The notes under the pieces: generated by a model
Seen by the model: the letters and a program-made list of their open reading frames with translations, nothing else
Database searches by the model: none
What the model was told of the DNA's origin: nothing
Position numbers and translations under genes: made by a program
Assembly: GCA_965651905.1 (NCBI GenBank)
Contig: CBFGUG010000018.1
Span: forward strand, 1-64,000
Direction of reading: 5' to 3'
From: SZUA-265 sp965651905
Lineage (GTDB): Bacteria; Myxococcota_A; Polyangia; Polyangiales; Polyangiaceae
DNA: 64,000 nucleotides
Part shown: positions 1 to 8,459 of the stretch, piece after piece
How positions within the stretch are numbered: position 1 is the stretch's first letter
How the letters are laid out: every line of letters begins with the position of its first letter

Positions 1-1
1 T

Positions 2-78
2 TGGTGCCGAAGAGTGGACTTGAACCACCGACACAAGGCTTATGAAGCCTCTGCTCTAACCGACTGAGCTACTTCGGC
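2..78 (-). tRNA. tRNA-Met (anticodon CAT)
   Basis: On the minus strand the sequence folds into a full cloverleaf. The acceptor stem is GCCGAAG paired with CTTCGGC, the discriminator is A, and CCA is encoded. The anticodon loop is TTCATAA with a GAGGC/GCCTT stem, and the T-loop is TTCAAGT. The normally paired 1-72 position argues against initiator tRNA. The elongator Met identity is most likely, but a tRNA-Ile2 whose CAT is modified to lysidine cannot be excluded from sequence alone. It lies just downstream of the response regulator gene on the same strand. Confidence 0.95.
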
Positions 79-152
79 AGGGGTTTGGGGCGACGGACTA
101 TGCTTGCCCGCCGGGGACCTGTCAAGCCAACGGACGCCCTTCGGGCGTGGGG

Positions 153-761
153 TCATTCCCGGCCGAACAGGTCTTGAATTCGCGAGTCCAGCGCAACGGC
201 GATCTTGTAAAGGCTGGAAATCGATGGGCTGGACTCAGCGCGTTCGATTTGGGACAGCAGCGAGATGCTCAAGCCCGTGCGACGGCTCATCTGCTTGAGC
301 GTGAGTTCTTTTTCTTTGCGCAAGGTGCGGATGGTGTCGCCGATAATCTTGTGCAGCTGCTCTTCGGGCGTGCGGGCCAAGCCCTTCTTGCGCATCACCC
401 GGGCGAGCACCTCGCGGAACTCGTCCACGTTGAACGGCTTCTTCAAGTAGTCGACCGCGTCCAGCTTCATCGACGCAATCGCCGAATCGAGGTTCGGGTG
501 AGCGGTGAAGATGACGACGGCGATGTCCTTGTCGATGTTACGGATCCGCCGCAGCACCTCGATGCCGTCCAACTTGGGCATCATCAGATCCAGAATGATG
601 ACGTGGTAGTCGCCTTGGCGAACCTCGTCCTCCGCCAGGGTCGGATCGGTCAAGGCACGGACGGTGAAACCGTCACGCTCCAGCAAGGTCTGCATGTATT
701 CGCAGATTTGACGATCGTCATCGACGATCAGGATTCGGACGGAAGGCAGTTCGATCGGCAC
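153..761 (-). CDS. Response regulator with C-terminal Xre-type HTH
   Basis: 202 aa. An N-terminal receiver domain (about residues 8-125) has the acidic pocket DDD at 14-16, phospho-acceptor Asp58 in LDLMMP, and the conserved lysine in YLKKPF. The C-terminal 65 residues form a Cro/C1 (Xre, HTH_3) helix-turn-helix with the typical run TGLSISLLSQIERAESSP. This is a DNA-binding output unlike the common OmpR, NarL or NtrC types, so it is probably a two-component transcription factor. The start is GTG at 761 with AGAGGAG about 10 nt upstream. No kinase gene is adjacent, so the partner is unknown. The target genes are also unknown. Confidence 0.9.
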   Translation of the reverse strand: MPIELPSVRILIVDDDRQICEYMQTLLERDGFTVRALTDPTLAEDEVRQGDYHVIILDLMMPKLDGIEVLRRIRNIDKDIAVVIFTAHPNLDSAIASMKLDAVDYLKKPFNVDEFREVLARVMRKKGLARTPEEQLHKIIGDTIRTLRKEKELTLKQMSRRTGLSISLLSQIERAESSPSISSLYKIAVALDSRIQDLFGRE

Positions 762-1014
762 GCTGTAAGGCTCCTCTGGTCACAACCAACAAATTGCACT
801 CACACTATAAGGGCATTTGCGTTACAGTGCCACTAAATGTTCCTTTTGGCATAAGTTGCTGAAATTGTTGATAAATATTCGACAGAAACAGTGCTTCGGA
901 TGCGATCTGGTGAGGCAGGTAGCGGGTGCCGCTGGGCGAGAGCGAAGGCGCCAGCAGCAGCGCCGAGGTGTTCACCTGAACGCGCCATCCACGGCGTCAG
1001 GCGGGGTACTCGAG
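762..1014. other. Intergenic region with RR promoter
   Basis: This 253-nt gap between metF and the response regulator gene, both on the minus strand, holds no convincing gene. An AT-richer patch at about 780-890 is the likely promoter of the regulator. I could not assign a sigma factor (a near sigma-54 match has the wrong spacing). No intrinsic terminator for metF is obvious here. Confidence 0.4.
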
Positions 1015-1932
1015 TTAGCGCTGAAGCCCGCCGCTGTCCTCCACACCGAGACTGCGGTAGATCTCCAGCGTGGCTGTCGACTTGTTCAGCGTGTAGAAGT
1101 GTAAGCCTCGTACGCCTTGGTCGATCAAGTCCAGGCACTGTTCGGTAGCCCAATGAACCCCAACGCGACTGACTGCGTCGGGGGCTTCGTTGCAGCGTGC
1201 CAGGGCTCTTTGCAAGCGTGCGGGGAAACGCGCGCCCAGCGCTAGCTGCGCCATTCGTCGCATCCCCGTGATGCTGGTGATGGGCATGATGCCCGCGACG
1301 ATCGGCACGTTGATGCCAGCTAGCTCGCAGCGTTCACGAAAGTCGTAGAAGTCACGGTTGTCGAAGAACAGCTGGGTGATGATGAAGTCGGCACCCGCGT
1401 CGATCTTGCGTTTGAAGTGGTCGAGTTCCTCCAGGCGGTTGGGTGTCGACGGATGCCCCTCTGGAAAGCCTGCGACGCCCGTACCGAACCCACGCCGCGA
1501 TGGGTGCTTACCGCTCGCGTTGAATTGTTGGATGAAAGCGACCAGGTCGGTCGCGTGTTGAAACTCATCCTGGTTGCGATCGTAGTTCAGTCGGTCCTTT
1601 GGGGGATCGCCGCCCAGCGCCAGTATGTTGTCGACGCCCGCGGCCGCGTACCGCTCGAGAATGGCGCTAATCTCCGTTCGGCTGTGGCAAACGCAGGTGA
1701 GATGCGGAATTGGGTCCAGTGTCGTCTCCCGCTTCAAACGCACCACCAAATCGTGAGTGAGGTCGCGAGTGGACCCGCCAGCTCCGTACGTCATCGAAAC
1801 GAAAGACGGCTTGAGGGGTTCGAGCTGGCGAACGGTATCGAACAGCGCCAGGGCGCCTTTCTCCGACTTGGGGGGAAAAAACTCGAAAGAGCAGGTCAAC
1901 TGCTGGGCTTGGAAAGCGTCTCGAATGTGCAT
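1015..1932 (-). CDS. metF: 5,10-methylenetetrahydrofolate reductase
   Basis: 305 aa, the usual size for bacterial MetF. It reduces 5,10-methylene-THF to 5-methyl-THF, the methyl donor for methionine synthesis, using FAD in the cytosol. The N-terminus has the family run SFEFFPPKSEKG with the catalytic glutamate, followed by SMTYGAGGSTRD, HLTCVCHSRTEI, ILALGGDPPKD, and FIITQLFFDN with GIMPI towards the end. These are the conserved blocks of the TIM-barrel family. The start is ATG at 1932; no clear Shine-Dalgarno is seen. A stable hairpin lies 28 nt upstream. It stands alone, between tRNA-Pro and the response regulator. Confidence 0.97.
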   Translation of the reverse strand: MHIRDAFQAQQLTCSFEFFPPKSEKGALALFDTVRQLEPLKPSFVSMTYGAGGSTRDLTHDLVVRLKRETTLDPIPHLTCVCHSRTEISAILERYAAAGVDNILALGGDPPKDRLNYDRNQDEFQHATDLVAFIQQFNASGKHPSRRGFGTGVAGFPEGHPSTPNRLEELDHFKRKIDAGADFIITQLFFDNRDFYDFRERCELAGINVPIVAGIMPITSITGMRRMAQLALGARFPARLQRALARCNEAPDAVSRVGVHWATEQCLDLIDQGVRGLHFYTLNKSTATLEIYRSLGVEDSGGLQR

Positions 1933-1959
1933 TGGGACTTGCTGCTACCGCAGTGTTGC

Positions 1960-1982
1960 CCAGCGGCCAAGCCTTCCGCTGG
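1960..1982 (-). promoter_or_regulatory. Hairpin in the metF leader
   Basis: A perfect 7-bp stem (CCAGCGG/CCGCTGG) with a 9-nt loop lies in the short leader of metF, about 28 nt before the start codon. I checked for known SAM or SAH riboswitch signatures and did not find them. It may be only a local stem or a weak translational control. Confidence 0.3.
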
Positions 1983-2030
1983 TCAGCGCGTCGCGTTGGC
2001 ACAACCTCGCAAGCGGGTGACCAACAGAAA

Positions 2031-2062
2031 CGCCGACCAGCGGTACTGGTCGGCGTCTTTTT
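2031..2062. terminator. Intrinsic terminator near tRNA-Pro
   Basis: A 10-bp perfect stem CGCCGACCAG/CTGGTCGGCG with a 5-nt loop is followed on the plus strand by TCTTTTTT. On the minus strand the 3' arm is followed by TTTCTGTT. It sits directly downstream of tRNA-Pro (minus strand), so ending the tRNA transcript is the likely role, and it could act in both directions. Confidence 0.7.
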
Positions 2063-2068
2063 TCTTTG

Positions 2069-2142
2069 TCGGGGCGGGCAGATTTGAACTGCCGACCTCA
2101 CGGACCCGAACCGTGCGCGCTACCAAACTGCGCTACGCCCCG
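2069..2142 (-). tRNA. tRNA-Pro (anticodon CGG)
   Basis: Cloverleaf on the minus strand: acceptor CGGGGCG/CGCCCCG with C1 typical of tRNA-Pro, D-stem GCGC/GCGC, anticodon stem CACGG/CCGTG with loop TTCGGGT, T-loop TTCAAAT and discriminator A. The 3' CCA is not encoded (CAA follows), unlike the tRNA-Met gene in this window, so CCA must be added after transcription. Confidence 0.95.
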
Positions 2143-2162
2143 TAATCAAAAGCGGTCGTTGA

Positions 2163-2190
2163 GGGGCGCGGAGCATGTAATCCGCGCCCC
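2163..2190 (-). terminator. Strong stem-loop downstream of etfA
   Basis: GGGGCGCGGA and TCCGCGCCCC form a perfect 10-bp GC-rich stem around an 8-nt loop. It lies 86 nt beyond the etfA stop and 21 nt upstream of tRNA-Pro on the minus strand. No adjacent U-tract follows, so it may be a terminator that needs other help or an RNA-processing stem. Confidence 0.45.
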
Positions 2191-2276
2191 TGCATGTCAA
2201 GCGCGCTGCTCGAGCGCGCCGTCCGGAGTCGGCCCGCGAGGTCCGATTCGCTCGCTTTCGACCTCGTGTCTGCCCT

Positions 2277-3245
2277 TCAGCGAGCCTTCAGCTTCTCGAC
2301 GAGTTCGGGAACGGCGTCGAACAGATCGGCCACGAGTCCGTAGTCGGCGATCTGAAAGATCGGCGCGTCGGGATCCTTGTTGATGGCGACGATGGTCTTG
2401 GCTCCCTTCATGCCTGCGATGTGTTGGATGGCGCCCGAGATGCCGATGGCCACGTAGAGCTGCGGCGCGACGATCTTGCCAGTCTGCCCGACCTGAAAGT
2501 CGCCAGGCGCGTAGCCCGCGTCACAGGCGGCTCGACTGGCACCGATGGCTGCACCCAGCTGGTCCGCCAGGGGTTCCAATACGTCGAAGAAGCGCTCCTT
2601 CAGTGCGCGTCCGCCCGACACGACCGCTTTGGCTTCGGTCAGCTCCGGGCGTTCGTTCTTGACCTGGTCGACGCCGACGAATTCCACACGGGCACTAGCG
2701 CCACTCGGAGCGGTCACTGCGACGTTTTCGACGGGAGAGGCGCTGCCCTCGGCGACGGCGGGTTCGAACGCACTCTGACGAACAGTGGCAGCTTGCTTGT
2801 CAGTGGACAGCACTACGGTTCCGAACGCGTTCCCGGCGTACATGGGTCGAGTGAACGCAAGCTTGCCGTCCGTCGCGCTCACTCCCGAACAGTCGCCCGC
2901 GAAGCTCGCATCGAGTCTGGCCGCTACTCGCGGGATCAAGTCTTTGCCGAAACTCGTAGCCGTCGCGACGACCAAGCCGAACGCCCCGGCCACGCTGGCG
3001 ACCGTGGGCGCGTAACGTTCCGCCAAGTAGTCGCTGAGCGACGCATCTTCGGCGACCAGAACCTTCGCGGCTCCGAATCCCGTCAGCTCCGCTGCGGCAG
3101 CGCTCGTGCCCGCGCCGCCGATAGCCAAGATGGAGAAGCTGCCTCCGACTGCGGCGACCGCTTGTTTGGCGAAACTCACGGCGGAAGCGGTAGCTGGCTT
3201 GAGCTTGCCACCGCTGACCTCTGCTACGATCAAGATGTCCGTCAT
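2277..3245 (-). CDS. etfA: Electron transfer flavoprotein alpha subunit
   Basis: 322 aa, normal for EtfA. With EtfB it forms the FAD-carrying heterodimer that takes electrons from acyl-CoA dehydrogenases and passes them to ETF-quinone oxidoreductase. The C-terminal FAD domain has the family motifs GQTGKIVAPQLYVAIGISG, AIQHIAGMKGAKTIVAINKD, and FQIADYGLVADLF. The N-terminal domain is of the adenine-nucleotide alpha hydrolase-like type. ATG at 3245 is preceded by AAGGA. It follows etfB by 28 nt on the same strand, forming a two-gene operon. Confidence 0.97.
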   Translation of the reverse strand: MTDILIVAEVSGGKLKPATASAVSFAKQAVAAVGGSFSILAIGGAGTSAAAAELTGFGAAKVLVAEDASLSDYLAERYAPTVASVAGAFGLVVATATSFGKDLIPRVAARLDASFAGDCSGVSATDGKLAFTRPMYAGNAFGTVVLSTDKQAATVRQSAFEPAVAEGSASPVENVAVTAPSGASARVEFVGVDQVKNERPELTEAKAVVSGGRALKERFFDVLEPLADQLGAAIGASRAACDAGYAPGDFQVGQTGKIVAPQLYVAIGISGAIQHIAGMKGAKTIVAINKDPDAPIFQIADYGLVADLFDAVPELVEKLKAR

Positions 3246-3273
3246 CTTCGTGATCCTTCTTTGCTGGACGCGT

Positions 3274-4095
3274 TCACAGAACGCGTGCCTCGTTGGCGAG
3301 CTTGTCGACGAGTTGATCGACCGAGTCGACCTTCACGCCCGCTTTCCGAGCAGGGGGAGCGGAGAATGCGACGTATCGGGACGAGAGCGTGGCGCCGTCG
3401 GTCAGGTCCGCCAGCGCGAGTACTTCCAAGGGCTTGCGCTTGGCTTTCATGATCGCTGGGAGCGGTGCGAAGCGGACCCCGTCGTTGTACTTGTAGTCGG
3501 CCGCCGTCTTCAGCGAGTAGACACTGGTCGGCGCAACGATGCGGAGATCCACCGTAATCAGCGCGGGGAACTTCAAGCGAAGTGTTGCCGTGCCGCCGTC
3601 GACTTCGCGACTGACGAGCGCCCCGCCTTCTTCTTCTTTGATAGTGGCGGCAAACGTTGCCATCGGAAGGTCACAGGCTTCGGCCAATGCTTGCCCGACG
3701 TAGTTGCTGTCTCCATCGACGGCTTGTTTGCCCATCAAGACCAAGTCGGGGCTCTCTTTGGCGACGATCTTGCTCAGCGCTTTCGCGACCAGTCGTCCAT
3801 CGAGTTCCTCGTCAGTGGCGTCGATGCGGATCGCTCGATCTGCGCCCGTGGCCAGAGCTGAGCGCAACGTCGCTTCGGCGTCTTTGGGGCCGATGGTGAC
3901 GGCAACGACTTCGCCTTCTCGCACCTTGGACTGTGCGCCATTTTCCGTCAGCCGTAGGGCTGCTTCCAATGCGTACTCGTCGAAGGGGTTCATCTTCCAC
4001 TCGAGTCCCGTCGTATCGATGGACTCGCTTGCGATCTTGATACGGTTAGCGTTGTCCGGATCGGCAACGCGCTTGATAGCCACGAGGATCTTCAC
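3274..4095 (-). CDS. etfB: Electron transfer flavoprotein beta subunit
   Basis: 273 aa. This is the AMP-binding partner of EtfA. Recognisable blocks are MKILVAIKRVADPD at the start, MNPFDEYALEAALRL, and LVLMGKQAVDGDSNYVGQALAE, followed by a conserved segment with LKFPALITVDLRI. The start is GTG at 4095 behind a near-perfect AAGGAGGTA Shine-Dalgarno, so this start is firm and translation is probably strong. It is the first gene of the etfB-etfA pair. The pair is not next to dehydrogenase genes here, so its electron donors cannot be inferred from context. Confidence 0.97.
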   Translation of the reverse strand: MKILVAIKRVADPDNANRIKIASESIDTTGLEWKMNPFDEYALEAALRLTENGAQSKVREGEVVAVTIGPKDAEATLRSALATGADRAIRIDATDEELDGRLVAKALSKIVAKESPDLVLMGKQAVDGDSNYVGQALAEACDLPMATFAATIKEEEGGALVSREVDGGTATLRLKFPALITVDLRIVAPTSVYSLKTAADYKYNDGVRFAPLPAIMKAKRKPLEVLALADLTDGATLSSRYVAFSAPPARKAGVKVDSVDQLVDKLANEARVL

Positions 4096-4382
4096 TCCGT
4101 ACTACCTCCTTGTTCGTCAGCTGTAACACGAGAGCGCTGCACTTGCCGCGAAATGAGCGAGTCGGAGGTGTCGCGCGGCGAGGGGTTCATGACGTGCATC
4201 GACCGCGCGTGAACGCGTGACGGATGGTCGGCGGGCTGATTAGCTCGAAGGGCTCTTTCGGCTTCGAAACGGCTGGCGCGTTTCCGATCGGTGGCTCTCG
4301 TACAACGCTGCGCGCGATGCCGTGCGGCGCTTTTGCGTCGTGGTGCTTTTTACGCTCTGCGGCAACGCCTACACTGCGGCGA

Positions 4383-5984
4383 ATGGGTATCCAGACGGAC
4401 TACCTCGTAATCGGTAGTGGAGTTGCCGGCCTCACTTTCGCGCTCCGCGCCGCGGAGCACGGTGAGGTGACGCTAGTGACCAAGCGGCAAGACGTCGACG
4501 CTGCGACGGCTTGGGCTCAAGGCGGCGTGGCTGCCGTCTGGTCTCCCGAAGACTCATTCGACGAACACCGTGTCGACACGTTGGAGGCTGGCGCGGGGTT
4601 GTGTCACAGCGACGCCGTGCAGGTCTGCGTCGAGGGCGGGCCCGCGGCCATCGACTGGCTGATTCAGCTCGGTGTCGACTTCACACGAGATGCCACTGGC
4701 CAGCTCGATCTCGGACGGGAAGGCGGACATCGCCAGCGGCGAGTCATCCATTCGCTCGACGCCACTGGTCGTGCGATTCACGAGGGACTGTTACGCGCGG
4801 TTGCCGAGCGCGACAACATCCGCACGCTCGAGTGGCACATGGGCGTGGAACTCATCATGCAAAGTCGGCTCGGTGGGCCCGAGCGTTGTGTGGGCGCCTA
4901 TGTGCTCGACGAAAAGAAGTCGGTGGTAGAAACCATCGTTGCGAGAGCCACGGTGCTGGCGACGGGAGGCGCGGGTAAGGTTTACCTGTACACCACGAAC
5001 CCCGACGTGGCTACGGGCGATGGGGTGGCGATGGCCTATCGCGCGGGGGCCGAAGTGTCGAACATGGAGTTCTACCAGTTCCATCCGACTTGTTTGTTCA
5101 GCCCGCGCGCGAAGAACTTCTTGATCAGCGAGACCCTACGAGGCGAGGGGGCTGTCTTGAAGTTGCCGAGCGGTGAAGCGTTCATGTCTCGCTACCACGA
5201 GATGGCGGACCTCGCGCCGCGCGATGTCGTCGCCCGCGCGATCGACCGCGAGATGAAGCGGACGGGTTCCGACTACGTGTTGCTCGACATCACGCATCAT
5301 TCGGCAGACTTCGTTCAAGCTCGTTTTCCGCTGATCTCCACCCGTTGTCAGAAATACGGGATCGACATCACGACCGAGCCGATACCAGTGGTTCCAGCGG
5401 CCCACTACATGTGCGGCGGGATAACCACGGACTTGATGGGGCGTACGACCCTGCCTGGATTGCTTGCTGTGGGTGAATGCGCATCGACAGGCCTACATGG
5501 AGCGAATCGCTTGGCCTCCAACTCCCTGCTCGAGGGGCTCGTATTCGGAAAGCGCGCCGCAGACAGCCTCGCCCACGAGATCGCCGACCTGCGTCGCGCG
5601 CCCGCGCCCAGCGTGCCCGACTGGGAACCTCCAGACCAACCGCTCGAGGACGAAGCCGTGGTCGTGTCGCACAGCTGGGACGAACTCAGACGTACGATGT
5701 GGAACTACGTCGGCGTCGTGCGCAGCGACAGTCGTCTGCGAAGATCGGCGCGCCGCGTGGCACTACTGCAGGAAGAGATTCGCGAGTATTACATCAAGAA
5801 CATCGTCACCCGCGACTTGCTGGAGCTGCGCAACATCGCCACCGTGGCGGAGCTCATCGTCAGCTGCGCGGCGGCACGCAAGGAAAGTAGAGGCTTGCAT
5901 CACACTACCGACTATCCGAACAGCGATCCCAAATTGATCAAGGACACCGTCGCCCAGTTCGGTGTCATGCCGTATTTGCGATGA
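4383..5984 (+). CDS. nadB: L-aspartate oxidase
   Basis: 533 aa from ATG 4383; the open frame extends upstream but the family start is here (MGIQTDYLVIGSGVAGL). NadB oxidises L-aspartate to iminoaspartate, the first step of de novo NAD synthesis. Seen: the FAD dinucleotide motif GSGVAGL, the ATAWAQGGVAA block, EFYQFHPT, ETLRGEGA, HYMCGGI, CASTGLHGANRLASNSLLE, and a C-terminal helical domain. Size and motifs match NadB rather than succinate dehydrogenase. It is divergent from etfB across 287 nt. The next gene starts 42 nt downstream on the same strand. Confidence 0.95.
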   Translation: MGIQTDYLVIGSGVAGLTFALRAAEHGEVTLVTKRQDVDAATAWAQGGVAAVWSPEDSFDEHRVDTLEAGAGLCHSDAVQVCVEGGPAAIDWLIQLGVDFTRDATGQLDLGREGGHRQRRVIHSLDATGRAIHEGLLRAVAERDNIRTLEWHMGVELIMQSRLGGPERCVGAYVLDEKKSVVETIVARATVLATGGAGKVYLYTTNPDVATGDGVAMAYRAGAEVSNMEFYQFHPTCLFSPRAKNFLISETLRGEGAVLKLPSGEAFMSRYHEMADLAPRDVVARAIDREMKRTGSDYVLLDITHHSADFVQARFPLISTRCQKYGIDITTEPIPVVPAAHYMCGGITTDLMGRTTLPGLLAVGECASTGLHGANRLASNSLLEGLVFGKRAADSLAHEIADLRRAPAPSVPDWEPPDQPLEDEAVVVSHSWDELRRTMWNYVGVVRSDSRLRRSARRVALLQEEIREYYIKNIVTRDLLELRNIATVAELIVSCAAARKESRGLHHTTDYPNSDPKLIKDTVAQFGVMPYLR

Positions 5985-6026
5985 AGCTCGGCTCCGAATC
6001 CATTGTCTGAATCGCCACTTCGCGAC

Positions 6027-6842
6027 ATGCCCGTCTGGTGGGTGTTGCGCGCCGCCGCCTGGTGCGCCCTCGCCATCGTCTCGTTGCAGCTTTCCGTCGG
6101 ATTGCTCGCGGCCGTGGCTCCATCGGGGCTCGACGTCGTCAGCATGGGAACACTCGAGGTTCTCGTGATCGGTGGCCTCAGCTTGTTCGCCGCCATCCGC
6201 TACCAACCGCCGGTTCCAGACGAGTCGAGCTTCGAGCCGAGTCTGCGTTTTCTCGGACTCGGTCAGGCGCGCGCCTCCGAACTACTCATCGGGCTTGGCA
6301 TCGGAGCCGCAATCAAGCCTGCTGCTGACTCACTTCGAGTCGTGATAGAAGCCCGCTGGCCCACGAGCGAGGTCGAGCTTGCGGCCCGTGCGGAGTTTCT
6401 CAGGCACGATAGCCCCGGCCAACTACTGGCCTTGTTCCTGATGGTTGGTTTGCTCGGGCCGATCGTCGAGGAGATGCTCTACCGCGGACTTGCATACCGC
6501 TTGTTGCTCCGCGGAGTTCGCGTTTGGGTGGCGATTGTTCTCAGTAGTTCGTTCTTTGCCACGGCGCACGCAGCGGTGCGGGATTGGCCATCGCTGATGG
6601 GCGTGGCCCTGGTGCTCGGCGTCGCGCGCGCCGCCAGTGAGCGTATCTGGGCGTGTATCGCGGCGCACGTGTCGTTCAACTGTGCGGCGCTGTTGATGCT
6701 GGTGAGCGACTACGAAATACGCCTCGGGGTCGGCCTGGGGCATCCGTTGACCGTCGGGGTCAGCTTGCTGCTTGGTTTCGGCCTGATCCTGCTGTTGCGA
6801 CGGGTCGCGCAACGCGACTCGACGCGCACGCAGCGACTTTGA
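6027..6842 (+). CDS. CPBP-family intramembrane metalloprotease
   Basis: 271 aa from ATG 6027; a TTG eight codons earlier is possible. It is strongly hydrophobic with several membrane spans. It carries the three motifs of the CAAX-processing/bacteriocin-processing (CPBP, Abi) glutamic-type protease family: EEMLYRG (about residue 150), FFATAH, and HVSFN. These residues form the catalytic site inside the membrane, so the protein looks active. Substrates of bacterial CPBP proteins are mostly unknown. It follows nadB closely and precedes the patatin-like gene, but no functional link is evident. Confidence 0.85.
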   Translation: MPVWWVLRAAAWCALAIVSLQLSVGLLAAVAPSGLDVVSMGTLEVLVIGGLSLFAAIRYQPPVPDESSFEPSLRFLGLGQARASELLIGLGIGAAIKPAADSLRVVIEARWPTSEVELAARAEFLRHDSPGQLLALFLMVGLLGPIVEEMLYRGLAYRLLLRGVRVWVAIVLSSSFFATAHAAVRDWPSLMGVALVLGVARAASERIWACIAAHVSFNCAALLMLVSDYEIRLGVGLGHPLTVGVSLLLGFGLILLLRRVAQRDSTRTQRL

Positions 6843-6905
6843 TTGACTCGACGCTTCTGGTATTCGTAGTTGGGCTGCGCACTTCGAGACCAACCGTACG
6901 AACTC

Positions 6906-7985
6906 ATGGCGTCACCGCACATTGCACTTTGCTTACCTGGCGGAGGCGCGCCAGGCGCGATGTTTCAAATTGCCGCGCTTGCAGCACTAGAGCATTCACT
7001 CACAGGGTTTTCGGGCAGCAGCCTCGACAGCTACGTGGGCACGAGCAGTGGAGCCAGTGTTGCCGCGGCGCTAGCTGCCGGGCGCGACGTGCAGCGCATT
7101 TATCGTGCCTTTCTGGATCCAGCCGACGACTACTTTCCGCTCGAACGACGTCACATCCTGCGTATGGACATCGCCGAGTGGCGGCGTACCGTGCGCACCG
7201 CGTTGGGCGCGTTGGGTCAGGGATCTCGCAGCCTGCTCACCCGCGCTGCGCCTCCGTCACCCGCTGTACTGTGGGAGGAGCTTGCTCGGCTCTACGACTC
7301 GATGCCGGCGGGCATGTTCTCGTTGGACGGCTACGAGCGTTTCTTGGAGGACAACTTTCTTCGCCGCGGTGTGCCCAACCAGTTTCGAGCGATGCCTGCC
7401 AACTTGCGCATCATCGCCCACGAGTTGGACAGTGGCAGGCCTGCGATCTTCGGTGGGGAGGGCTTGGAGCACGTGTCGATCAGTCGGGCTTGTATCGCTT
7501 CCATGGCGACTCCCCCACTGTTTTCACCCGTGCGGATTGGCGAACAACACTATATGAACCCCAGCCCCTCACAGGTGTCCCATGTCGACATCGCCGCCGA
7601 GTTGGGCGCTGATATCATCGTCGTCGTCAATCCTCTGGTTCCGCTCGAAGTCAGCGTAGTGCCAACGGGTCACGGCGTGCGCAGCAGCGTTCGAGACAAG
7701 GGCGCGATGTGGGTTGCCAACCAGGCCAACCGCATCAAACTCCACGGCTTGTTGTCCCGATCCATCGAGCGCGTCCGACGCGAGACAAGAAAACTGGTAG
7801 TGGTCGTGGAGCCAGCGGCAACGGACGCGAGTTTGTTCATGCACAATCCAGCCAGTTTTGGCGCGCGTCGAGCGATTCTGGAGAGCTCGTATCTCTACAC
7901 CAGGGATCTCGTGCGGCGCTGGCTGGACGAGGGGCAACTTCCCCTCAAGGAGGCAGGATGGGAGCGCGCGAAGTTGGACTCTTGA
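6906..7985 (+). CDS. Patatin-like phospholipase domain protein, dyad altered
   Basis: 359 aa from ATG 6906, chosen because patatin homology starts at once (IALCLPGGGAPG). The oxyanion motif GGGAPG (12-17) and nucleophile elbow GTSSG (Ser47) are intact. The second half of the Ser-Asp dyad, normally DGG or DGA after a Tyr/hydrophobic pair, reads YMNPSPSQ here, so the expected Asp is Asn218. The following segment, VDIAAELGADIIVVVNP, is typical for patatins and anchors the alignment. This suggests reduced or absent lipase activity, or use of another acid. The last 28 nt overlap the next lipoprotein gene. Confidence 0.8.
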   Translation: MASPHIALCLPGGGAPGAMFQIAALAALEHSLTGFSGSSLDSYVGTSSGASVAAALAAGRDVQRIYRAFLDPADDYFPLERRHILRMDIAEWRRTVRTALGALGQGSRSLLTRAAPPSPAVLWEELARLYDSMPAGMFSLDGYERFLEDNFLRRGVPNQFRAMPANLRIIAHELDSGRPAIFGGEGLEHVSISRACIASMATPPLFSPVRIGEQHYMNPSPSQVSHVDIAAELGADIIVVVNPLVPLEVSVVPTGHGVRSSVRDKGAMWVANQANRIKLHGLLSRSIERVRRETRKLVVVVEPAATDASLFMHNPASFGARRAILESSYLYTRDLVRRWLDEGQLPLKEAGWERAKLDS

Positions 7986-8434
7986 TGGCGCTCGGCGTGC
8001 TGCTCAGCGCTTGCAAGGAGCGTTACCGCGTAGGCGAGTATGTGCTCGTCGATTGGTGTGAGGGCGAGTACCCCGCGTTCGTCATCGCCGACCTCGGACG
8101 CACCCGTTACCGTGTCCATTTCGAAGGTTACGAGGCGCGTTGGGATACGGAGGTCGCTCTCGACGACATCAAGCGCCGCTTGGAGGCGCCGCCCGTAAAT
8201 CCACCGCCACTATGTGGCCGCGTCGCGCGTGCCTTGGGCATCAAAGAAAAAGATGATGAGCCCACTAGCGCCTACGAGGTCGGAGCGCGCATTCGAGTGA
8301 CCTGGCGGGGTTCCGTCTACAAGGCGACGATCGAGGAAGTGCTCGGTCCCGAACGCTTCAAGGTCCACTACGACGGGCACAGTTCGTCTTGGGACGAGGT
8401 CATCACCAGCGACCGCATCGCGCCTTCACAGTAG
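7958..8434 (+). CDS. Lipoprotein with two Tudor-knot-like repeats
   Basis: 158 aa. The start ATG 7958 is supported by AAGGAGG at 7947-7953. A second ATG at 7984 also gives a signal peptide. The lipobox is LLSAC (Cys19). The mature part has two related segments of about 45 residues, one near residues 23-65 (VGEYVLVDWCEGEYPAFV...VHFEGY...RWDTEV) and one near 108-155 (VGARIRVTWRGSVYKATI...VHYDGH...SWDEV). They resemble chromo-barrel/Tudor-knot or Agenet folds: V-W-G-Y-A-I, then FKVHYDGH, then WDE. Such folds are best known from nucleic-acid or histone binding, which is unexpected in a lipoprotein. It is coupled to the patatin-like gene by overlap. Function unknown. Confidence 0.75.
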   Translation: MGAREVGLLMALGVLLSACKERYRVGEYVLVDWCEGEYPAFVIADLGRTRYRVHFEGYEARWDTEVALDDIKRRLEAPPVNPPPLCGRVARALGIKEKDDEPTSAYEVGARIRVTWRGSVYKATIEEVLGPERFKVHYDGHSSSWDEVITSDRIAPSQ

Positions 8435-8459
8435 ACGAGGTGATGAAGCTTTCAGGCTT

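Noticed and set aside
762..850. Sigma-54 promoter for the response regulator
   Set aside because: TGGCACTGTAACGCA has GG and GC elements, but the spacing is one base short of the required 10.
1..2150. Integration site at tRNA genes
   Set aside because: tRNA-Met and tRNA-Pro are present, but no integrase, flanking duplication or foreign cargo is visible.
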